The notes: generated from the letters alone by a model not told the origin. DNA of 64,000 nucleotides from Bacteroidota bacterium (GCA_021793375.1 JAJYSY010000004.1:1-64000), one strand, 5' to 3'. Shown: positions 1-9,132, counted from the first letter of the stretch. Numbers and translations: made by a program.

Positions 1-1
1 T

Positions 2-64
2 TATGACCTGGAACTTGTAAATAGTTTACTTAAACTTCCATCTCTCAATCCATCTATTAATTAA
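2..64 (+). CDS. Possible 3' end of a plus-strand gene (partial)
   Basis: Frame 2 is open from the window edge to a TAA at 62-64 and encodes about 20 residues ending in LKLPSLNPSIN. The composition is compatible with a protein C-terminus, but 20 codons are too few to identify a family and an open frame of this length can occur by chance. I list it because repeat-rich non-coding DNA begins just after it, so this is where an upstream gene could end. Confidence 0.3.
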   Translation, partial: YDLELVNSLLKLPSLNPSIN

Positions 65-106
65 ATATTTCTTACAAAAATACACTTTGCAAGTCTAAAG
101 GAACTT

Positions 107-124
107 GAATTCGAATTCGAATTC
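107..124. repeat. Three contiguous GAATTC hexamers
   Basis: GAATTC occurs three times head to tail at 107, 113 and 119. The block lies inside a longer palindrome and directly precedes the dispersed repeat unit at 131. The related stretch 4279-4299 carries similar 'ttgaatt' words before the same unit, so this looks like an expanded edge of that repeat. Confidence 0.85.
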
Positions 125-130
125 AACTTA

Positions 131-266
131 AAAAAATCAGCGATAATCAGCTTAATCCGCGTCATCTGCGTTCCATTTTTCTCCCCATCTCTTCACCTCG
201 TCTTCTCTTCAACTCCCTATCTCGCACTCTCTCCACCTCAAAAACTCCCCAACTCCCCAAATAACC
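131..266. repeat. Dispersed intergenic repeat unit, copy A, with CT-rich tail
   Basis: An approximately 50-bp unit built from 'aatcagcttaatccgcg' and 'tctgcgttc' words (131-181) is followed by a pyrimidine-rich tail of 'ccatctc', 'ccctatctc' and 'actcccc' words. The same unit is found at about 4301, 4537, 4781 and 5017, with the same kind of tail at 4590 and 5070. No open frame or transposase is present. This copy lacks the hairpin-rich core found between paired units at 4290-5081. The rest of the stretch between 64 and 355 holds nothing I recognise. Confidence 0.75.
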
Positions 267-355
267 CTTTCAAAAAAAAGAAAGTATTCAGTTTTTCTTG
301 TGGTAAAACTCCTTTTAAATTATCTTGTGGTTTTTAATTCTTTAATTACTTTTCT

Positions 356-3199
356 ATGTCTGAAAAAAAACGGCTTTTTCTGGTTGATGCTTATGCTTTA
401 ATTTTTAGAGGATATTACGCCTTTATTAGAAATCCGCGAATCAACTCTAAAGGACAGGACACTTCCGCTATTATGGGATTTACCAATTCGCTTTTTGATG
501 TGATCAGACGAGAAAACCCCGATCATCTGGGCGTATGTTTTGATAAAGGAGGAAGCCACGCCAGAACGGAAATGTATGAAGAATATAAAGCGCACCGCGA
601 TGAAACTCCGCAGGTTATCCGTGAATCTATTCCCATCATAAAAGATATCCTCAAAGCCATGCACATTCCCATTGTAGAATTGGAAGGAATTGAAGCAGAT
701 GATATCATCGGAACCTTGGCAAAACAAGCGGAAAAACAAAACTATAAGGTATATATGGTTACCCCGGATAAGGATTTTGCGCAGTTGATTTCAGAAAATA
801 TCCTGATGTACAGACCTTCAAGAATGGGCAATGGAACTGAAATTTGGGGCGTGCCGCAGGTACAAGAAAAGTTTGGTGTGGAACGTCCGGAGCAAGTCAT
901 CGATTATTTGGGTATGCGCGGAGATGCAGCAGATAATATTCCTGGAATTCCGGGAGTGGGAGATAAAACCGCCAAAAAGTTTATCGCCCAATACGGCGGA
1001 TTGGAAGGCTTATTGGCCAATACCGATCAGCTGAAAGGAAAGATGAAAGAAAAAGTAATCGCTCACGCCGAACAAGGAAGATTATCTCGAAGATTGGCCA
1101 CTATCATCACCGATTGCGATGTGCAGTTCAATGAAAAAACCTACGAATTAACTCCGCCGGATTTAGAAAAAGTATTGGAGATTTTTAAAGATTTAGAGTT
1201 TAGAAGATTGACTAAACAGCTGGTGAATATGTATAACCAATCCATAGATACTTCAAAAGGATTGACGGTAAAATCGCAAAATACACAAGAAAAAGCTAAG
1301 CCCAAACCGGTGGCAGGAGCCGGACAATTTTCTCTATTTGGAAATGAAACCGAAGAAAATGTAAATCTCGAGGATTTGCAAGGATTTAAAACCCTTGAAA
1401 ACACCCCGCATTTTTATCAGCTGGTAGAACCCGGATTGGGAATAAAACTTTTTATAGAAAAACTCTTACAACAACCTTCGGTTTGCTTTGATTTGGAAAC
1501 CACTTCGTTAAATACTTTAGACGCCAAAATTGTGGGTGTAGCTTTCAGCTGGGAAGCAGGAAAAGGATATTATGTGCCGCTTCCCAAAGATAAAACACAA
1601 GCGCAAAGTACAATGGAACAACTCCGTCCGTTTTTTGAAAATGAAAAAATCGAAAAAATCGGACAAAATTTAAAGTACGATGTTAAGGTTTTGATGAATT
1701 ATCAGATTTCTTTAAAAGGGGAAATCTTTGATACCATGTTGGCACATTATATCATCAACCCGGATATGCGCCATAATATGGATGTTTTAGCAGAAACTTA
1801 CCTCAATTATTCCCCTATGCCGATAGAAAAACTCATCGGTAAAAAAGGGAAATCGCAAAAATCTATGCGCAGTATTCCGTTGGAAGAGCAAAAAGAATAT
1901 GCGGTGGAGGATGCAGATATCACCCTACAGCTGAAACAGTTTTTTGTGGAAGAACTCAAGGAAGCAGAAAATGAACACTTATTCCATCAAATTGAAATTC
2001 CGTTGTTGAGTGTTTTAGCCGAAATGGAAAGAGAAGGAATCCGCTTGGATAAAGATTTTTTAGAAAGTCTGACAGAAGCTTTAAACAAGGATATCATCGC
2101 TTTGGAAAAACAGGTTTTTGAAGTTGCAGAAGAGGAATTTAACATAGGTTCGCCCAAACAATTGGGAGAAATTCTGTTCGGAAAATTAAAACTGGTAGAA
2201 AAACCTAAAAAAACCAAAACCGGACAATATTCTACTGCAGAAAATATTTTATCTACCTTGGCAGGGGAACATGAAATCGTTAAAAATGTATTGGAATGGC
2301 GAGGTTTGATGAAGTTGAAAAATACTTATATCGAAGCTTTGCCCAAACAAATTCACCCGAAAACCAATCGCGTACACACTGAATATCTACAAACTGTGGC
2401 GGCCACCGGAAGGTTGAGTTCCATTAATCCCAACCTGCAAAATATTCCGATCAGAACCAAAAGAGGACGCCAAGTCAGAAAAGCATTTGTGTCTAAAGAT
2501 GAAAAGTATGTCTTGCTGGCAGCGGATTATTCTCAAATAGAACTCCGTATTATCGCTGCGCTCAGTCAAGAAGATCATATGATTGAATCCTTTGCCAAAG
2601 GCGAGGATATTCATGCTTCTACCGCAGCCCGAATTTTTCAAGTCAAACCCGAAGAAGTAACCCGAGAACAACGCGCCAATGCCAAAACAGTAAACTTTGG
2701 AATCATCTATGGCGTTTCTGCTTTCGGATTAAGTCAGCAAACGGATTTAAGCAGAAAAGAAGCCGGAGAATTGATTAAAACTTATTATAAAACTTATCCA
2801 AAACTGCGAGATTATATCGAAGACCAAAAGGAATTTGCTCGCGAAAACGGATATGTAACCACTGTGATGAACAGAAGACGCTATTTAAAAGATATCACCG
2901 CCCGAAATCATATGGTCAGAAGTGCTGCAGAGCGAAATGCGGTGAATGCTCCCATTCAAGGAAGTGCGGCAGATATCATCAAAAAAGCGATGATCGATAT
3001 CCAGAAAATTCTAAAAGAAGGAAATTATAAATCCAAAATGCTCTTACAAGTGCATGACGAATTGGTGTTTGATATTCATAAAGACGAACTGGAAGAATTA
3101 AAAGAAGTGATTAAAACCAATATGGAGTCCGCTTTTAAACTTACTGTTCCGCTGGAAGTAGAAATCGGAATCGGTCAAAACTGGTTGGAAGCACATTAA
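356..3199 (+). CDS. polA: DNA polymerase I
   Basis: Repair and Okazaki-fragment polymerase acting in the cytoplasm. All three domains of the family are visible in 947 residues. The 5'-nuclease domain (about 1-300) has EADDIIG near 112 and the helix-3-turn-helix block GIPGVGDKTA near 195. The 3'-5' exonuclease domain has FDLET near 379, a GQNLKYD motif near 436 and YAVEDAD near 516, so its acidic catalytic residues are kept and proofreading is probably intact. The polymerase domain has motif A DYSQIELR near 723, motif B with K-x3-NFGIIYG near 775 and motif C VHDEL near 900. A TTG-N19-TACTTTTC element (325-354) ends one base before the ATG, so either the mRNA is almost leaderless or that match is fortuitous. 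The asparaginase-like gene follows after 11 bp and may be co-transcribed. The length is normal for Bacteroidota. Confidence 0.97.
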   Translation: MSEKKRLFLVDAYALIFRGYYAFIRNPRINSKGQDTSAIMGFTNSLFDVIRRENPDHLGVCFDKGGSHARTEMYEEYKAHRDETPQVIRESIPIIKDILKAMHIPIVELEGIEADDIIGTLAKQAEKQNYKVYMVTPDKDFAQLISENILMYRPSRMGNGTEIWGVPQVQEKFGVERPEQVIDYLGMRGDAADNIPGIPGVGDKTAKKFIAQYGGLEGLLANTDQLKGKMKEKVIAHAEQGRLSRRLATIITDCDVQFNEKTYELTPPDLEKVLEIFKDLEFRRLTKQLVNMYNQSIDTSKGLTVKSQNTQEKAKPKPVAGAGQFSLFGNETEENVNLEDLQGFKTLENTPHFYQLVEPGLGIKLFIEKLLQQPSVCFDLETTSLNTLDAKIVGVAFSWEAGKGYYVPLPKDKTQAQSTMEQLRPFFENEKIEKIGQNLKYDVKVLMNYQISLKGEIFDTMLAHYIINPDMRHNMDVLAETYLNYSPMPIEKLIGKKGKSQKSMRSIPLEEQKEYAVEDADITLQLKQFFVEELKEAENEHLFHQIEIPLLSVLAEMEREGIRLDKDFLESLTEALNKDIIALEKQVFEVAEEEFNIGSPKQLGEILFGKLKLVEKPKKTKTGQYSTAENILSTLAGEHEIVKNVLEWRGLMKLKNTYIEALPKQIHPKTNRVHTEYLQTVAATGRLSSINPNLQNIPIRTKRGRQVRKAFVSKDEKYVLLAADYSQIELRIIAALSQEDHMIESFAKGEDIHASTAARIFQVKPEEVTREQRANAKTVNFGIIYGVSAFGLSQQTDLSRKEAGELIKTYYKTYPKLRDYIEDQKEFARENGYVTTVMNRRRYLKDITARNHMVRSAAERNAVNAPIQGSAADIIKKAMIDIQKILKEGNYKSKMLLQVHDELVFDIHKDELEELKEVIKTNMESAFKLTVPLEVEIGIGQNWLEAH

Positions 3200-3210
3200 A
3201 AAAATCACCC

Positions 3211-4266
3211 ATGCGAAGTACAAAATTCTATTTGATAGCTGTTTTTTGTTTGCTGCTCTGGAGTTGTCAGCAGGAGAAAACCCAACAAAATTCGGTAAAC
3301 GAAAAGCAAGAAATTAAGACGAAAACTTCAAAAAAATATGCGATTGCTCTTCACGGCGGAGCTGGAGCTATGGATAAAAATCTGATGCCGGATTCTTTGC
3401 AACAAGCTTATCAAGAAAAACTGGAAGAAGCAGTAGAAGCCGGGTATCAAGTGTTGAAAAACGAAGGAAGTGCGGTGGAAGCCGTACAAAAAGCCATAAA
3501 TATATTAGAGGACAGTCCGCTGTTTAATGCGGGAAAAGGAGCGGTTTTAAATCACCAAGAAAAACCGGAATTAGACGCTTCTATTATGGAAGGAAAAACC
3601 TTAAACGCCGGAGCTGTAGCCGGAGTCAGTCGCATAAAAAATCCAATAGATTTAGCTATTTCGGTGATGGAAAATTCCAAGCATGTAATGTTGTCCGGAG
3701 CGGGGGCAGAGCAGTTTGCAGAAGAACAAAACTTTGAAAAAGTAGAAGAAGATTATTTTATCACTCCCGAGCGTTTGAAAGCGGTGAGAGCAGCCAAAAA
3801 AAACGAAAAAGGAAAAACAGCTTATTATGATAAAAACTTAAACGCCGATAAAATGGGAACTGTGGGAGCTGTAGCCTTGGATCAAGAAGGAAATTTGGCA
3901 GCGGGAACTTCCACCGGCGGATTAAACAACAAAAGATTTGGAAGAATTGGAGATTCCCCGATTATAGGAGCAGGAAATTATGCAAACAATAAAACCTGTG
4001 CCGTCTCCGGAACGGGAGAAGGAGAATATTACATCCGCGGAAATGTAGCTTATGATTTATCGGCATTGATGGAATATTCCGGACTGTCTGTCAAAGAAGC
4101 CGCACAGAAAATAATCCACGAAAAACAACCCAAGTTAGGCGGCAGCGGCGGACTCATCGCTATGGATAAAGAGGGAAATATCAGCATGGAATTCAACACC
4201 TTCGGAATGTTCAGAGCCTATAAAAACGAAAGCGGAGAAATGCAAGTGAAGATTTTTGAGGAATAA
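3211..4266 (+). CDS. Isoaspartyl peptidase / L-asparaginase (Ntn-hydrolase), lipoprotein
   Basis: Family T2 threonine-nucleophile hydrolase that cleaves isoaspartyl dipeptides and/or asparagine. Residues 1-19 form a signal peptide ending in a lipobox (LLLWSC), so the mature protein should be membrane-anchored and face the periplasm or surface. The catalytic domain begins near residue 44 (ALHGGAGAM). The autocleavage site is visible as DKMG-TVGAVA, with Thr217 as the predicted nucleophile, and the conserved GTSTGG and GDSPIIGAG blocks follow. The length of 351 is normal for the family plus a signal peptide. It lies 11 bp after polA on the same strand. The enzyme assignment is firm, but preference for isoaspartyl peptides over free asparagine cannot be read from sequence. 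Confidence 0.93.
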   Translation: MRSTKFYLIAVFCLLLWSCQQEKTQQNSVNEKQEIKTKTSKKYAIALHGGAGAMDKNLMPDSLQQAYQEKLEEAVEAGYQVLKNEGSAVEAVQKAINILEDSPLFNAGKGAVLNHQEKPELDASIMEGKTLNAGAVAGVSRIKNPIDLAISVMENSKHVMLSGAGAEQFAEEQNFEKVEEDYFITPERLKAVRAAKKNEKGKTAYYDKNLNADKMGTVGAVALDQEGNLAAGTSTGGLNNKRFGRIGDSPIIGAGNYANNKTCAVSGTGEGEYYIRGNVAYDLSALMEYSGLSVKEAAQKIIHEKQPKLGGSGGLIAMDKEGNISMEFNTFGMFRAYKNESGEMQVKIFEE

Positions 4267-4289
4267 ACGGAGGCTGAAGTTGAATTCCA

Positions 4290-4600
4290 ACTTGAATTTA
4301 AAAAAAATCAGCGATAATCAGCTTAATCTGAGTCCTCTACATTATCTGTGTTCTATTCTTAAAAGAGTTTTTCTTTCGCCTCTTCAAGGCTAACTTTACT
4401 TTTACTTTTCACAGGGCTTTGCCCTATGTTAACTGATTTCGCTCTTTCAGAGCTTTTTTATAAAATCAGTTTTTAGAGCTTTAAATAATAATATTTTCTT
4501 TGCGGGGCTTGCGTTATAACTTTGATTCTAAATTTGAAATAAATCCGTGAAAATCAGCTCAATCCGCGTTATCCGCGTTCTGTTTTTCTTCCCATCTCCC
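4290..4600. repeat. Hairpin-rich direct repeat, copy B
   Basis: This segment matches 4771-5081 almost base for base at an offset of 480, with only a small number of substitutions visible by eye. It has a 45-50-bp unit at about 4301-4357, a core of about 180 bp, and a second related unit at about 4537-4589, then a CT-rich tail. Read on the minus strand the core contains short hairpins with GAA-type loops, GCTCT-GAA-AGAGC, AGGGC-AAA-GCCCT and GCCTT-GAA-GAGGC; the first and third are followed by GAAA. No coding frame was found. The segment is non-coding DNA of unknown function; REP/BIME-like elements are one comparison. Confidence 0.85.
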
Positions 4601-4770
4601 CATCTCCCCATCTCGTTTTCTCTTTAACTCCCTATCTCTCAACTCAGAAACTCCCCTCTACAAATCTCACTACTAACTGCTCACTACTCACTACTAACTA
4701 AATCCATATCTCGATACAATTCCTTCCTTTCAGTTCGGAATCACTCGATATGACAGGTTTTTAAAATCAA

Positions 4771-5081
4771 ACTTGAATTTAAAAAAATCAGCGATAATCA
4801 GCTTAATCTGTGTTCTTCACGTTATCTGTGTTCTATTCTTAAAAGAGTTTTTCTTTCGCCTCTTCAAGGCTAACTTTACTTTTAGTTTTCACAGGGCTTT
4901 TCCCTATGTTAACTGATTTCGCTCTTTCAGAGCTTTCCTATAAAATCAGTTTTTAGAGCTTTAAATAATAATATTTTCTTTGCGGGGCTTGCGTTATAAC
5001 TTTGATTCTAAACTTGAAATAAATCCGTGAAAATCAGCTCAATCCGCGTTATCTGCGTTCTGTTTTTCTTCCCATCTCCCT
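4771..5081. repeat. Hairpin-rich direct repeat, copy C
   Basis: Second copy of the 4290-4600 repeat. The differences include a G-to-T change that shortens the AGGGC hairpin stem by one pair. The two copies are separated by about 170 bp of CT-rich and 'ctcactact'-like sequence. Together with copy A at 131 this gives five occurrences of the flanking unit in 5 kb. The 4267-5270 gap therefore holds repeats and no supported gene. Confidence 0.85.
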
Positions 5082-5124
5082 ATCTCGCACTCTCTCCAAC
5101 TCAAAAACTTTCCTTTACAAATCT

Positions 5125-5190
5125 CACTACTGACTACTCACTACTGACTACTCACTACTCACTACTCATTACTCACTACTCATAAACTCC
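5125..5190. repeat. Short tandem repeat of 'ctcactact'-type words
   Basis: About seven imperfect repeats of a 9-10-base word (actcactact, actgactact, actcattact) run between the CT-rich tail of copy C and the start region of the histidine kinase. A shorter version occurs at about 4670-4700. Replication slippage is the simplest origin. There are no unique spacers, so it is not a CRISPR array. Confidence 0.8.
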
Positions 5191-5270
5191 CTAACCCAAA
5201 TCACCTTACCATTTTTTATGTCAACCCCACAATATTTTGTATTTTTCGGAGGAATATTTCTCTCTGATTT

Positions 5271-6728
5271 ATGAAGATTTTTAAACGCTCTTTGCGGAAT
5301 AGATTTTTCTTCAGCTTGATTATGCTGGTGCTTTTTGCTGCCGGATTAATTGCTATTGTGACGATTTATAAATTTAGAGACGAATCCAAACACTATCAAC
5401 AAGATAAATTAGAAAGAAAAGTAGCTTCCATTAAGGCCAGCATCAATTATCAGATTGAAAACACCACTTACCCGGTGGAAACCAAATATATCCCTCTGAT
5501 TTTTAAAGATAAGATCTACGAAATCAGTCATATTCACGATACCCAAATCGGATTTTATGATTTAGACGGGAAACTTTTAAAATCCTCTCGGGCTTCTTTT
5601 AAATCTTCAACAGAAGAGGATCAACTTTCTGAAATGATTTTATTTCAGTTGAAAAATACCGCCGGAAATCACTTTAGCTATCAACACACCGATGAAGACG
5701 GACAAAGGATTATGTCTTCTTTTAGTTATATCACCGATACGCATTTTAAACCTTTGGCGATTTTAAGTTTACCCAAAATTGAAAGCGATGGAATTTTAGA
5801 AAAAGAATTGCGTGATTTCCTGTTGATTTTAAGTCAAGTTTATATTGTGTTGATGATGGCAGCAGTGGTTTTATCCTACTTCTTTTCCAGGTACATCACC
5901 AAATCTTTAAATGCGGTAAGCGATAAAATTTTTAAAACCCGTTTAGATCAAAAAAATCAACGTATTCGTATTGAAAACATTCCGATAGAAATCACCGGAC
6001 TTGCCAATGCTTATAATTCTATGGTAGATGAATTGGAGGAAAGCGCAGAAAAATTAGCCACCAGTGAAAGGGAACAAGCTTGGCGTGAAATGGCAAAACA
6101 AATTGCTCATGAAGTGAAGAACCCTTTGACTCCTATGCGCTTGAGTATGCAGAGTTTTGAACGCAGATTTGACCCTGAAGATCCGGATAATAAAGAAAAA
6201 GTAAAAGCTTTCAGCCGAACTATGATTGAACAAATCGATATTATGAGCGAAGTAGCCTCGGCTTTTTCAGATTTTGCTAAAATGCCAAAACCTCAAAATG
6301 AATTGCTGAATATTCCCGAAGTTGTCCAATCCGGGTTGAGTATTTTTAACCAAGATAAAATCAAGTTTTCTACCACCAATTCGGAGATTTTTACCCTTTT
6401 TGATCGCACACAACTCATTAGAATTACTACAAATTTGGTGAAAAATGCCATTCAAGCTTGTCAAAATTGTGAAAATCCTGAAATAAAAGTCCGAATTGAA
6501 GAAACGAAGAAAAATGTTATTCTCAAAGTAGAAGATAATGGAAAAGGCATTTCCGATGAACACAAAAATCGTATTTTTGAACCTAAATTTACCACAAAAT
6601 CCAGTGGAATGGGATTAGGTTTAGGAATTATCAAACAGATTATGGAAAATTATAATGGAAAAATTTATTTTGAATCTGTTTTAAATAAAGGAACAACTTT
6701 TACGGTAGAAATACCCAAAACAACTTAA
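5271..6728 (+). CDS. Membrane sensor histidine kinase, NtrY-like
   Basis: Two-component sensor kinase at the inner membrane. TM1 lies at about 12-31 and TM2 at about 181-203, enclosing a periplasmic sensor of about 150 residues. A HAMP-like linker follows. The dimerisation helix carries the phospho-accepting His280 in QIAHEVKNPLTPM. The ATPase domain has the N box (LVKNAIQ, near 391), G1 (DNGKGI, near 422) and G2 (GLGLGI, near 447). The HEVKNPLTPM wording is typical of NtrY-like kinases. No response regulator is adjacent, so it is an orphan kinase whose partner must be elsewhere. It ends 4 bp before the enoyl-CoA hydratase start, so the two are probably co-transcribed. The signal sensed is unknown. 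Confidence 0.93.
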   Translation: MKIFKRSLRNRFFFSLIMLVLFAAGLIAIVTIYKFRDESKHYQQDKLERKVASIKASINYQIENTTYPVETKYIPLIFKDKIYEISHIHDTQIGFYDLDGKLLKSSRASFKSSTEEDQLSEMILFQLKNTAGNHFSYQHTDEDGQRIMSSFSYITDTHFKPLAILSLPKIESDGILEKELRDFLLILSQVYIVLMMAAVVLSYFFSRYITKSLNAVSDKIFKTRLDQKNQRIRIENIPIEITGLANAYNSMVDELEESAEKLATSEREQAWREMAKQIAHEVKNPLTPMRLSMQSFERRFDPEDPDNKEKVKAFSRTMIEQIDIMSEVASAFSDFAKMPKPQNELLNIPEVVQSGLSIFNQDKIKFSTTNSEIFTLFDRTQLIRITTNLVKNAIQACQNCENPEIKVRIEETKKNVILKVEDNGKGISDEHKNRIFEPKFTTKSSGMGLGLGIIKQIMENYNGKIYFESVLNKGTTFTVEIPKTT

Positions 6729-6732
6729 AAAT

Positions 6733-7485
6733 ATGAATTACAACAATATTTACGTCAACACAGAAAATGGAATTTCAACTTTAGTTATCGATCGTCCAAA
6801 GAAGTTAAATGCTTTAAATCGAGAGACTTTAGAAGAAATTCATCAAGCATTCAAAAGCTTTAAAGAAGATAAAAATACCAAGGTAATCCTCCTCACCGGA
6901 AGTGGAGAAAAAGCTTTTGTTGCCGGAGCGGATATCTCGGAATTTGCAGATTATTCTGTTGAGCAAGGAGCAGATTTAGCAGCTTCAGGACAGGAAAAAG
7001 TATTTGATTATATCGCTAATTTTCCAAAACCGGTAATTGCAGCAGTAAATGGTTTTGCCCTTGGCGGCGGATTGGAATTGGCGATGTCTGCTCATTTTAG
7101 AGTAGCTTCAACAAATGCGAAATTAGGTTTGCCGGAAACCTCTTTAGGTGTAATTCCCGGATATGGAGGAACACAGCGTTTGCCGCAATTAATCGGAAAA
7201 GGCAGAGCTATGGAATTGATTATGACCGCCGGAATGATCAATGCAGATAAAGCTTTGGAGTATGGATTGGTCAACCACGTAGTTCCCTTGGAGGAATTGA
7301 TGGATTTAGCCCAAAAAATAGCCGGAAAAATATTAAATAATTCTATGGTTGCCATCGCAAAAGCAATTGACGCCATCAATGCGAATTATGATCATACCAT
7401 AAACGGTTTTGAAAGAGAAATCAAAAAATTTGGAGACAGCTTTGGAACAGAAGATTTTAAAGAAGGAACTTCTGCGTCCTTATAA
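6733..7485 (+). CDS. Enoyl-CoA hydratase, C-terminus shortened by a premature stop
   Basis: Crotonase-fold enzyme that hydrates trans-2-enoyl-CoA in fatty-acid beta-oxidation. The oxyanion-hole blocks are present (AGADISEF near 63, NGFALGGGLELAM near 101), as is the catalytic region GLPETSLGVIPGYGGTQRLP (near 131) with a glutamate at each expected place. The protein ends GTSASL at a TAA at 7483-7485, whereas family members usually continue with a tail of the type GTSAFLEKRKP-. The next in-frame codons read K-R-K-A-D-F-P-G-E and then a second TAA at 7513-7515. A single GAA-to-TAA change therefore appears to have removed ten C-terminal residues, with a nearby F-to-S change. The active site is untouched, so activity may persist. 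It is followed by a terminator at 7542. Confidence 0.93.
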   Translation: MNYNNIYVNTENGISTLVIDRPKKLNALNRETLEEIHQAFKSFKEDKNTKVILLTGSGEKAFVAGADISEFADYSVEQGADLAASGQEKVFDYIANFPKPVIAAVNGFALGGGLELAMSAHFRVASTNAKLGLPETSLGVIPGYGGTQRLPQLIGKGRAMELIMTAGMINADKALEYGLVNHVVPLEELMDLAQKIAGKILNNSMVAIAKAIDAINANYDHTINGFEREIKKFGDSFGTEDFKEGTSASL

Positions 7486-7541
7486 AAAAGAAAAGCTGAT
7501 TTCCCGGGAGAATAATTTTAAAGAAAAATAGAATTCTATTA

Positions 7542-7585
7542 AAAACCCTTTAAGGTTGTAGAAAACTTAAAGGGTTTTGTTTTTT
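7542..7585. terminator. Bidirectional intrinsic terminator
   Basis: AAAACCCTTTAAG (7542-7554) pairs with CTTAAAGGGTTTT (7566-7578), followed by a T-rich run. It sits between the convergent enoyl-CoA hydratase and MFS genes and has T runs on both sides, so it can serve both. Confidence 0.85.
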
Positions 7586-7595
7586 GTTAAACTTT

Positions 7596-9080
7596 CTACT
7601 CTTCAAATTTTTTCAGTTTTTTGGGAACTAATAAAAGTATGGTGAGAAAAGTCAGAATACTGAAAACAATCATTCCATAAAAAATATGTTGATTGGCGAT
7701 ATGCAAAGCTTGTTTGATAAAATCTACAGCTTGTAGCGAAAGCTCAGAGTTTTTTAATTCTTCTAAAACATTTTCTACTTTTTTGGAAACATCCAAATCC
7801 GTTTTATTCAATTCTTTTGCATAAGTGGCATTAAAAATAGCTCCAAAAATAGCTGCTCCCAAACTTTGTCCTAAATATCTGGCAAACTGATTGGTTCCGG
7901 TTACCACGCCGCGTTTATCCCAATCTACCACAGATTGAATTCCCACAATAGTCGGGGTGGAAATCAATCCGAATCCCGCGCCTAAGAAAATCAAATTAAT
8001 TACCAGTAAATATATCGGTTGAGGCCAGGGAATCAATAAAAAACCTATACAAGAAAGCATGACTAAAATCACGCCGATGAGTTCTGTGTTTCTAAATCCT
8101 ATTTTGAGATATAACCTACCCGATAAGGCAGATGCCGTGGGCCAGCCAATACTCATGGAAGTGAGGATCAATCCGGATAAAATCACGTTAAAACCTAAAG
8201 AAGCCTGCATAAAAGTAGGCAAATAAACTTGAGGTCCCATCATGGTAATTCCCAATCCGACTACTGCTAAATTTGAACCTAAAAAAGTTCTGTTGGTCAA
8301 TACCCATCCCGGTAAAATTGGAGATTTCGCCCGACGTTCCACAAAAATAGAAACGGCTAACATCAATACAATCAAGAAAAATAAAACTGCACTTTGCCAA
8401 GATAACCAAGCCCAACTTTGTCCGCCGTTGAGCAAGAAAACAATCAGACTTACCAAAAATCCGGAAATACTTAAAGCACCCCAATAATCGATATAAGCTT
8501 TTTGTTTGGTGATTTTTTCTTTTAAAAACATTCCAATCAAAACCATTGCAATGATTCCCAAAGGAATATTGATGATAAAAATCCATCTCCAATTGATATA
8601 TTCTGCCAAACTCCCACCGATAACCGGTCCTAAAAGTCCGGAAACACCCCAAACACTGGAAAGCCAACCTTGGATTTTTGCGCGTTCTTCAATGGTATAA
8701 ATATCTCCGGCAATGGTTGCCGCAATAGCCATAATAGCTCCTCCGCCAATTCCTTGAATCCCTCTGAAAGCAATTAAAGAATAAATATCCCAAGCTGCAG
8801 CAGAGGTGGCAGAACCCAATAAGAAAACTCCGATTCCGAAAAGTAAAATCTTTTTCCGCCCATACAAATCTGCCAATTTTCCGTAAAGCGGAATAGTGGC
8901 AGTTTGTGTTAATAAATAAATCGAAAAAACCCAGGAGAAAATTTTAAACCCACCAATATCTGCTACGATTTCAGGAATTACCGTAGAGATTACCGCGATA
9001 TCCATAGCTGCTAAAAACATGGTCAGCATTAAAGCTGCTAAAATCCAGTTTCTTTTCAGTTCAGGTTGAGAGTTTGTCAT
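7596..9080 (-). CDS. MFS drug/solute exporter, DHA2 (14-TM) type
   Basis: Inner-membrane proton antiporter of the EmrB/QacA branch. Its 494 residues hold about 14 hydrophobic helices. The N-terminal MFS signature GKLADLYGRKK lies in the loop after TM2 (near 68-78), and the antiporter-type motif in TM5 reads WGVSGLLGPVIGG (near 144). AAMDIAVISTVIPEI in TM1 matches the D1 motif region of drug:H+ antiporters. No EmrA-like adaptor or TolC gene is next to it, so tripartite export is not indicated. It is a single-gene unit on the minus strand with its own promoter at 9101-9132 and a shared terminator at 7542. The substrate cannot be inferred. Confidence 0.92.
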   Translation of the reverse strand: MTNSQPELKRNWILAALMLTMFLAAMDIAVISTVIPEIVADIGGFKIFSWVFSIYLLTQTATIPLYGKLADLYGRKKILLFGIGVFLLGSATSAAAWDIYSLIAFRGIQGIGGGAIMAIAATIAGDIYTIEERAKIQGWLSSVWGVSGLLGPVIGGSLAEYINWRWIFIINIPLGIIAMVLIGMFLKEKITKQKAYIDYWGALSISGFLVSLIVFLLNGGQSWAWLSWQSAVLFFLIVLMLAVSIFVERRAKSPILPGWVLTNRTFLGSNLAVVGLGITMMGPQVYLPTFMQASLGFNVILSGLILTSMSIGWPTASALSGRLYLKIGFRNTELIGVILVMLSCIGFLLIPWPQPIYLLVINLIFLGAGFGLISTPTIVGIQSVVDWDKRGVVTGTNQFARYLGQSLGAAIFGAIFNATYAKELNKTDLDVSKKVENVLEELKNSELSLQAVDFIKQALHIANQHIFYGMIVFSILTFLTILLLVPKKLKKFEE

Positions 9081-9100
9081 GGAAATAGAAAAATAATGGG

Positions 9101-9132
9101 CAAAAATACCGGAAATTTTAAGGATAAGACAA
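9101..9132 (-). promoter_or_regulatory. Predicted Bacteroidota promoter for the MFS gene
   Basis: Read on the minus strand: TTG (9132-9130), a 21-bp spacer, then TATTTTTG (9108-9101), a match to the TAnnTTTG -7 consensus. It lies 20 bp upstream of the MFS start codon. Confidence 0.6.

Noticed and set aside
398-739. Minus-strand open frames beneath polA
   Set aside because: They are shadows of the polA frame and carry no domain or start signal of their own.
4290-5081. Insertion sequence carrying a transposase
   Set aside because: No open frame longer than a few dozen codons lies in the repeats and no terminal inverted repeats were found.
5125-5190. Possible CRISPR-like array
   Set aside because: Repeats are 9-10 bases, directly adjacent and imperfect, with no unique spacers; no cas gene is in the window.
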